A stretch of 64,000 nt of DNA from Allomuricauda sp. M10 (GTDB lineage Bacteria > Bacteroidota > Bacteroidia > Flavobacteriales > Flavobacteriaceae). Position 1 is the stretch's first letter. Every line of letters begins with the position of its first letter. Shown piece by piece: positions 60,127 through 64,000 of this stretch. The position numbers and the translations under genes are program-made. The stretch covers positions 1-64,000 of the forward strand of contig NZ_JAJGBN010000007.1 in NCBI RefSeq assembly GCF_020782875.1, in the 5' to 3' direction. The notes beneath the pieces are model-generated. The model saw only the letters and a program-made list of their open reading frames with translations, was not told the origin of the DNA and made no database searches.

Positions 60127-61614
60127 ATGGCAACCTTAAAATACTTATGGCCACATATGAACAAGTGGATGGAGGAAAGGATAAAAGGTATTCTGGAAAC
60201 AAGTACCATTTATACCGTGATGGATTCCTATGGACGGATTGAATATGCCAATACAAGATTTTGTGAACTTTTAGGGAGCGATCTTGGCGAACTGGTGGGC
60301 AAGCCCAACCATTTTTTAAAATCAGAACCCCAAGACTCTATAAAATACCTCAAACTATGGCAGACCATTAAGCAAGGCAAAGAGTGGAAGGGAATCTTGG
60401 TGGGCAAATCCAAAAATGAAAATACCATTTGGTTAAGGACCAAGATCGTACCGATCAAAACCCACAATGAAAATTCATTCAAGTTTCTTTCCGTGCACGA
60501 GGATATCACCAACATAAAATCCAGGGTGGAGACCATAAAGAATGATACCGCCATGTACCATCATATTTATGAGTCGGTAAAAATTGGGATTGTGATCGTC
60601 ACGGATCATAGGGGAACTATCATTAAATGGAACAAAGGGGCAGAAAGGGCATTTGGTTACCCTCCGTTCGATATTCTTGGCAAACCACTTTCCACCTTGA
60701 TGGTCAAAAGATACAAAAGGGCAACGTTTACCGACTTTTTGGGATTGGTGCATCGATTGAAAAGACTCCGAAATCAAGAAATACTGGAACTGAACTGTAT
60801 AGATAACAATGGCAAAGAGTTTCCTGTTGAATTTGTTCTGAGCAACTGGACCATCAAGGGTGAGGACTTTTATGGTTTCAAAATGCTGGATATTTCCAAA
60901 AGGATTGCGTTTGAGAACCGATTGAAGCAAAAAACCAAAGAACTGGAACTGTTCATGTACCGCTCTGCCCACGATCTAAATGCCCCGTTCTCATCTGCCC
61001 AAGGTTTGATCAACCTTATGAAGGATGAGAAGACCGTTGAAGGGATGCAGGTCTACATAGAAATGCTTGAAAGAACCATTGGTCATGCCAAGGTACTATC
61101 AAAAGGACTGGCAAATGCATCCTTGTTGTCTTCCCATGCCCATGATTCAAAAGAAATAGATTTTGCAAAAATCATTCAGGGCGTATTGCAATTGCTGAAG
61201 GAGGAGGAGAATTTTGAAAGTATCCAATTCAAGATAGGGATACAGGATTCCATAAGTTTTGTTTCGTGCCCAGATCTTATCTCTACGGTTTTTCAAAACC
61301 TCATACAGAATGCCATAAAATATGTGATAAAGCCCAATGATGGGCATACCCCTATGGTCAAGATCGAGATTCGTTCCGAAGAAAATGAATTGTTGGTACA
61401 GGTGAGTGACAACGGAAAGGGCATAAAGAAAGAAAACATGGACAGGGTATTTGAACTGTACTATAGGGCAGAGGTGGAGAACACGCCTGGGACCCGTGGT
61501 CTGGGACTGTACATTGTTAAAAAGATTGTTGAAGACCTGAACGGTACCATAAAGGTGGAGAGCAAGGTGAACAAGGGGACCAGTTTTACCGTGAGGTTCC
61601 CGAACAAGAAGTGA
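60127..61614 (+). CDS. PAS-domain sensor histidine kinase
   Basis: A 495-residue cytoplasmic kinase without membrane segments. PAS domains lie at about 20-125 and 145-265. The H-box is YRSAHDLNAPFSSAQGL with phosphoacceptor His282; the ATPase domain shows the N-box FQNLIQNAIKY (about 390), the G1 box SDNGKGI (about 427-433) and G2 TRGLGLYIVKKIVEDLNG. Its stop overlaps the GTG of the response regulator gene, giving coupled translation. Position in the sigma-54-driven operon suggests it signals to the regulator at 61626 or modulates the enhancer-binding protein. Confidence 0.92.
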   Translation: MATLKYLWPHMNKWMEERIKGILETSTIYTVMDSYGRIEYANTRFCELLGSDLGELVGKPNHFLKSEPQDSIKYLKLWQTIKQGKEWKGILVGKSKNENTIWLRTKIVPIKTHNENSFKFLSVHEDITNIKSRVETIKNDTAMYHHIYESVKIGIVIVTDHRGTIIKWNKGAERAFGYPPFDILGKPLSTLMVKRYKRATFTDFLGLVHRLKRLRNQEILELNCIDNNGKEFPVEFVLSNWTIKGEDFYGFKMLDISKRIAFENRLKQKTKELELFMYRSAHDLNAPFSSAQGLINLMKDEKTVEGMQVYIEMLERTIGHAKVLSKGLANASLLSSHAHDSKEIDFAKIIQGVLQLLKEEENFESIQFKIGIQDSISFVSCPDLISTVFQNLIQNAIKYVIKPNDGHTPMVKIEIRSEENELLVQVSDNGKGIKKENMDRVFELYYRAEVENTPGTRGLGLYIVKKIVEDLNGTIKVESKVNKGTSFTVRFPNKK

Positions 61615-61625
61615 ACAAAAAATAT

Positions 61626-62051
61626 ATGAGAGTAAATTTTATGCTGGTCGATGATAACGAGATAGATCTTTTCGTCAATCAGAAATACATCGAGAAGATA
61701 GTAGAAGATGCGGAAATAATAACCTTTATAAGGGCAAAAAAGGCCATTGAATATTTAGAATCCATGGGACAACGCTCCAATGCCGATTTCAAGTTTATTC
61801 CAGATATCATTTTGCTCGATATCAACATGCCCGAGATGAACGGATTTGAATTTCTCGACGAGTTTAGTGGCTTGGACAGCGAGGTGTTGCGGGACATAAG
61901 GATCTATCTGTTGTCATCCTCCACCAATATCAAAGATGTCATGGATGCGGATAGGCATAAGGCTTGCAGCGGGTTTATAACCAAACCCTTGACAGGTGAA
62001 AGGGTTCAACAGATGATAAATGACGTCTCTACCAAAATAGTACAAAAATGA
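61626..62051 (+). CDS. Single-domain response regulator
   Basis: Receiver-only protein of about 141 residues. FMLVDDNEIDLF gives the acidic pocket, PDIILLDINMPEMNGFEFL the phosphoacceptor Asp65, LLSSSTN the conserved Ser/Thr, and FITKPL the Lys. An upstream GTG at 61611, overlapping the kinase stop, is the alternative start. No output domain is present, so it acts by protein contact or phosphotransfer. It overlaps the small membrane-protein gene by 4 bp. Confidence 0.93.
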   Translation: MRVNFMLVDDNEIDLFVNQKYIEKIVEDAEIITFIRAKKAIEYLESMGQRSNADFKFIPDIILLDINMPEMNGFEFLDEFSGLDSEVLRDIRIYLLSSSTNIKDVMDADRHKACSGFITKPLTGERVQQMINDVSTKIVQK

Positions 62052-62275
62052 AATGTAGAAAACTTTGTGGGCAAATGACACCGATTGATGTTTTTCTGTC
62101 GATGCTACTTATCGTAATGTGGGCCTATTTTATTATTTGGGAGTTGGACATCAGCGGATTGGATGGGGCAGTAAGAAAAAAACTTGTTCGGTTTGACTTG
62201 ATCCTCATGCCCAGTTATATAATGGTGACGCTGGTGGTTGTCTGGATTGTGTGTATTAAAAAGCGAAAACGATAA
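62048..62275 (+). CDS. Small two-helix membrane protein
   Basis: A 75-residue protein with two hydrophobic helices (about 13-30 and 50-69) and a Lys/Arg tail. ATGA overlap with the response regulator stop shows coupled translation. I do not recognise the family. It may anchor or sense for the soluble kinase and receiver. Confidence 0.65.
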   Translation: MKCRKLCGQMTPIDVFLSMLLIVMWAYFIIWELDISGLDGAVRKKLVRFDLILMPSYIMVTLVVVWIVCIKKRKR

Positions 62276-62290
62276 CAGGAAGTCTTGGCC

Positions 62291-62689
62291 ATGAAATGTA
62301 TTGAATTGAACAGCGTAGGTGATTTTGATCGGTGGGATCAAGCCAAATTGGATGAGTTAAGGAATTTGGGAAAGAACCAGTCCGGACCGGACAATGTCAT
62401 TTATCAAAATCAATCCTATAAACTTAGCTTTTTTGGGCTTGAACCATATGAAAGACTACCTTTTAGGATCATGAGAAACAGTTTTGATCTCATATGTCTG
62501 TCAGGAGGGTTGGCCATTTCCAGTTTCTCCAATGGGGGAATATCCCTGATCATGTATGACAAAGGGGAGCATGTACACCATACTTTGGGGACCAAGGAAT
62601 ATATCCATGATGTTCAGAACATTGGTAGAAAACCCTTGGTCATGGCAATAATAGAATATAGTGCGGACCAGGAGTTGGTAGAGATATAG
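62291..62689 (+). CDS. Cupin-like protein closing the signalling operon
   Basis: The ATG giving MKCIELNSVGDFDRWDQ is preferred over the upstream TTG. A 132-residue protein; the second half has a cupin look (NSFDLICLSGGLAISSFSNGGISLIMYDKGEHVHHTLGTKEYIHDVQNIGRKPLVMAIIEYS) with GEHVHH as likely metal or ligand site. It follows the membrane-protein gene by 15 bp. A ligand-sensing role is possible; no function is known. Confidence 0.6.
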   Translation: MKCIELNSVGDFDRWDQAKLDELRNLGKNQSGPDNVIYQNQSYKLSFFGLEPYERLPFRIMRNSFDLICLSGGLAISSFSNGGISLIMYDKGEHVHHTLGTKEYIHDVQNIGRKPLVMAIIEYSADQELVEI

Positions 62690-62882
62690 GCTCATGGTAC
62701 TACCGATCAAGACCAAAAAAACCAGATACTTGTCAATCTTTGGTACTGGTAAAGGCAAGGTGCTATTTAAAAGATATTTACACCATTTTGCTTGGGGATT
62801 GTCCAGACTTTACTGATTAAGTCAATAGAATCATCGGCTTTAAACGAATGATCGGGCAAACACCCACTCAGTTCTTTACCGG

Positions 62883-63149
62883 TCACTGCAAACTATCAAA
62901 AACCCCGGTAAGGATCTCGGTCAATTTATCCTCATAAACAGGTTTTACCACATATCCGGTGAGTTCCTCAAACTCCTGTGCCCGTTTTAGGTCGTTGGAA
63001 TCGTTGGAGGAGGTGACCATAAAAAGGTTCACATGTTCATTGGGCAACTGAGGCTTCAGTTTTTTGAACTCGGCCAAAAAGCCCCACCCATCCAAAAAAG
63101 TATGTTGGAAATCTTTTTTTTCGAAAATGCCCCTTTTGGGAGAAATGCT
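62883..63149 (-). pseudogene. Broken response regulator (C-terminal half of a receiver domain)
   Basis: The frame LDGWGFLAEFKKLKPQLP, NLFMVTSSNDSND and GYVVKPVYEDKL covers the second half of a receiver: the conserved Ser/Thr and Lys are kept. The first half with the acidic pair and the phosphoacceptor Asp is lost; upstream in the same frame there is only KRGIFEKKDFQHTF with no DD pair or start. It begins with a TTG, not an ATG. It is best read as a decayed copy on the strand opposite the active operon. Confidence 0.7.
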
Positions 63150-63236
63150 TGCTCCTAATATGTTTCAGTACCTTGATCCATCGGCATAATATATAATTCC
63201 TTAATATTGATTAAGTGGTAAATGATAGCAAAACAT

Positions 63237-63244
63237 TATTTTTG
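63237..63244 (+). promoter_or_regulatory. -7 box of the Crp/Fnr gene
   Basis: TATTTTTG is a perfect TAnnTTTG element 30 bp before the gene start. A TTG at 63207 is too far (27 nt) for a normal -33. Confidence 0.4.
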
Positions 63245-63273
63245 AAGGAATACTATTTATGCTGTAAGAAAAT

Positions 63274-63879
63274 ATGATTGCCAAGCCAAACCCAGAGAAA
63301 AACCTTTTCGTTCTTTTTTATCTTAATTCCATTTATCCACTCGGGTCCGGGATAAAATCCTATCTATCCGGAAAAATAAAGAGCTGTTCCTTTGCCAAGA
63401 ATGAGATGGTTAGTAATAAAGGCGAGGTATGCAATAGACTCTACTTTATCAAAACGGGTATGGTAAGAGGGTATTTTAAAAGTGACTCTGCCGAAATTAC
63501 CACATGGATCGATAGTGAGAATGAAGTGTTTACTTCCATTACCGGTTTTTTTAGGAACGAGCCTACCAAAGAGTACATTCAAAGTCTAGAAGAAACCCAC
63601 TGCGATTATTTGGAGTACGAGGACTACAAGTACTGTCTCAACAATTTTGCCGAAATGCGGCAGATCAACAGGATATTACTTGAGGAGTACTATATGCTGG
63701 CAGAACATAGGGTGTATTTGGCAAGAATCCCCAATGCAGGAAACCGCTTGAATTTTTTTATTGAAAACCTCAACCCACACATCATCAATAGAATACCAAA
63801 AAAATATTTGGCTTCTTACCTGGCTATGAGGCCAGAGACCTTATCTCGGTTATTGAAAGAAAAGAAAATTATAGCATAA
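63274..63879 (+). CDS. Crp/Fnr-family transcriptional regulator
   Basis: A 201-residue regulator. The N-terminal cyclic-nucleotide-binding-like barrel (about 25-115) contains VCNRLYFIKTGMVRGYFKSD; the C-terminal HTH contains NRIPKKYLASYLAMRPETLSRLLKEKK. There is no cysteine cluster as in FNR, so it is unlikely to be the oxygen sensor acting on the nos palindrome. It stands alone; a hairpin follows at 63954-63983. Confidence 0.9.
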   Translation: MIAKPNPEKNLFVLFYLNSIYPLGSGIKSYLSGKIKSCSFAKNEMVSNKGEVCNRLYFIKTGMVRGYFKSDSAEITTWIDSENEVFTSITGFFRNEPTKEYIQSLEETHCDYLEYEDYKYCLNNFAEMRQINRILLEEYYMLAEHRVYLARIPNAGNRLNFFIENLNPHIINRIPKKYLASYLAMRPETLSRLLKEKKIIA

Positions 63880-63953
63880 GATCTATCTGTTTCCAAAACG
63901 GTTGGTACTAAAATAATTTGTCCTGCTGATATCCGTACTGCACTGATTGATAT

Positions 63954-63983
63954 GGATATATTGGAAGAATATCCTTCTTTTTT
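63954..63983 (+). terminator. Terminator after the Crp/Fnr gene
   Basis: GGATAT (63954-63959) pairs with ATATCC (63969-63974), followed by TTCTTTTTT. The stem is short, but position and U run fit. Confidence 0.5.
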
Positions 63984-64000
63984 GTAAGAAAATAACCTAA

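Noticed and set aside
60475..60972. 165-codon minus-strand frame
   Set aside because: Antisense shadow inside the histidine kinase gene.
63274..63879. The Crp/Fnr gene as regulator of the nos palindrome
   Set aside because: It lacks the cysteine cluster of FNR and is 13 kb away; no evidence connects the two.
1..64000. CRISPR arrays, tRNA or rRNA genes, insertion sequences, prophage
   Set aside because: I looked for spaced direct repeats, cloverleaf ends, transposase motifs and phage structural proteins and saw none; only the short regulatory palindromes repeat.

Overview
The window reads as a chromosomal stretch of a marine-type Flavobacteriaceae (Bacteroidota). Two SusC/SusD pairs, many Sec lipoproteins and twin-arginine proteins, AT-rich intergenic DNA, recurrent TAnnTTTG promoter boxes and a Sec-type (clade II-like) NosZ all point that way. 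I see no rRNA, tRNA, CRISPR array or intact insertion sequence.

Region 1 (about 0.1-19.8 kb) is a glycan-utilisation locus. A SusC/SusD operon on the minus strand runs into a GH109-like enzyme, two DUF4832 lipoproteins, a PKD lipoprotein and a membrane acyltransferase. Around it lie a GH31 enzyme, a PIG-L deacetylase, a CBM9-like protein, a TIM-barrel protein, a GHMP sugar kinase, a sugar nucleotidyltransferase and a LacI regulator. Five copies of a TGTGTTCGAACACA-type palindrome, three between the kinase and lacI and two upstream of the nucleotidyltransferase, tie the far ends of this locus into one probable LacI regulon.

Region 2 (about 19.8-40.8 kb) is a sialic acid / amino sugar catabolic locus: a second SusC/SusD pair, a mutarotase-symporter fusion, AGE epimerase, sialidase, N-acetylneuraminate lyase, GH20 hexosaminidase, BadF-type GlcNAc kinase and a metallophosphoesterase. 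The inferred route is sialoglycan to Neu5Ac to ManNAc to GlcNAc to GlcNAc-6-P. A perfect or near-perfect WTATGT-N3-ACATAA palindrome precedes susC2, the epimerase, nanA and the GH20 gene, and a FadR-type GntR gene lies in the locus. A PhyH dioxygenase, an aldo/keto reductase and two creatininase paralogues embedded here have no role in the textbook pathway.

Region 3 (about 41.2-50.6 kb) is a nitrous oxide reductase cluster transcribed on the minus strand: cytochrome c, fasciclin protein, NosZ, NosB-like protein, NosL, cupin, NosD, NosF and NosY, then an Rrf2 regulator, a truncated globin and a small unknown protein. A second Rrf2 gene is divergent at the cluster head. An FNR-like palindrome sits about 43 bp upstream of the predicted start of transcription. 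No nitrite or NO reductase is present in the window.

Region 4 (about 51-64 kb) holds a PiT-like membrane protein, small unknowns, an amino acid permease and a signalling island. The island has a 1315-residue regulator (six PAS, GAF, sigma-54 AAA+, Fis-type HTH) immediately followed by two copies of a CACGGTATACCGTG palindrome exactly 42 bp apart. Then come a -24/-12 promoter and a compact operon: two paralogous STAS/SEC14-like (DUF7793-type) proteins, a PAS histidine kinase, a single-domain response regulator, a small membrane protein and a cupin-like protein. A broken response regulator and a Crp/Fnr regulator close the window. This sigma-54 island is the best candidate for an undescribed system. 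All family names are from reading the translated sequences; no database search was run.
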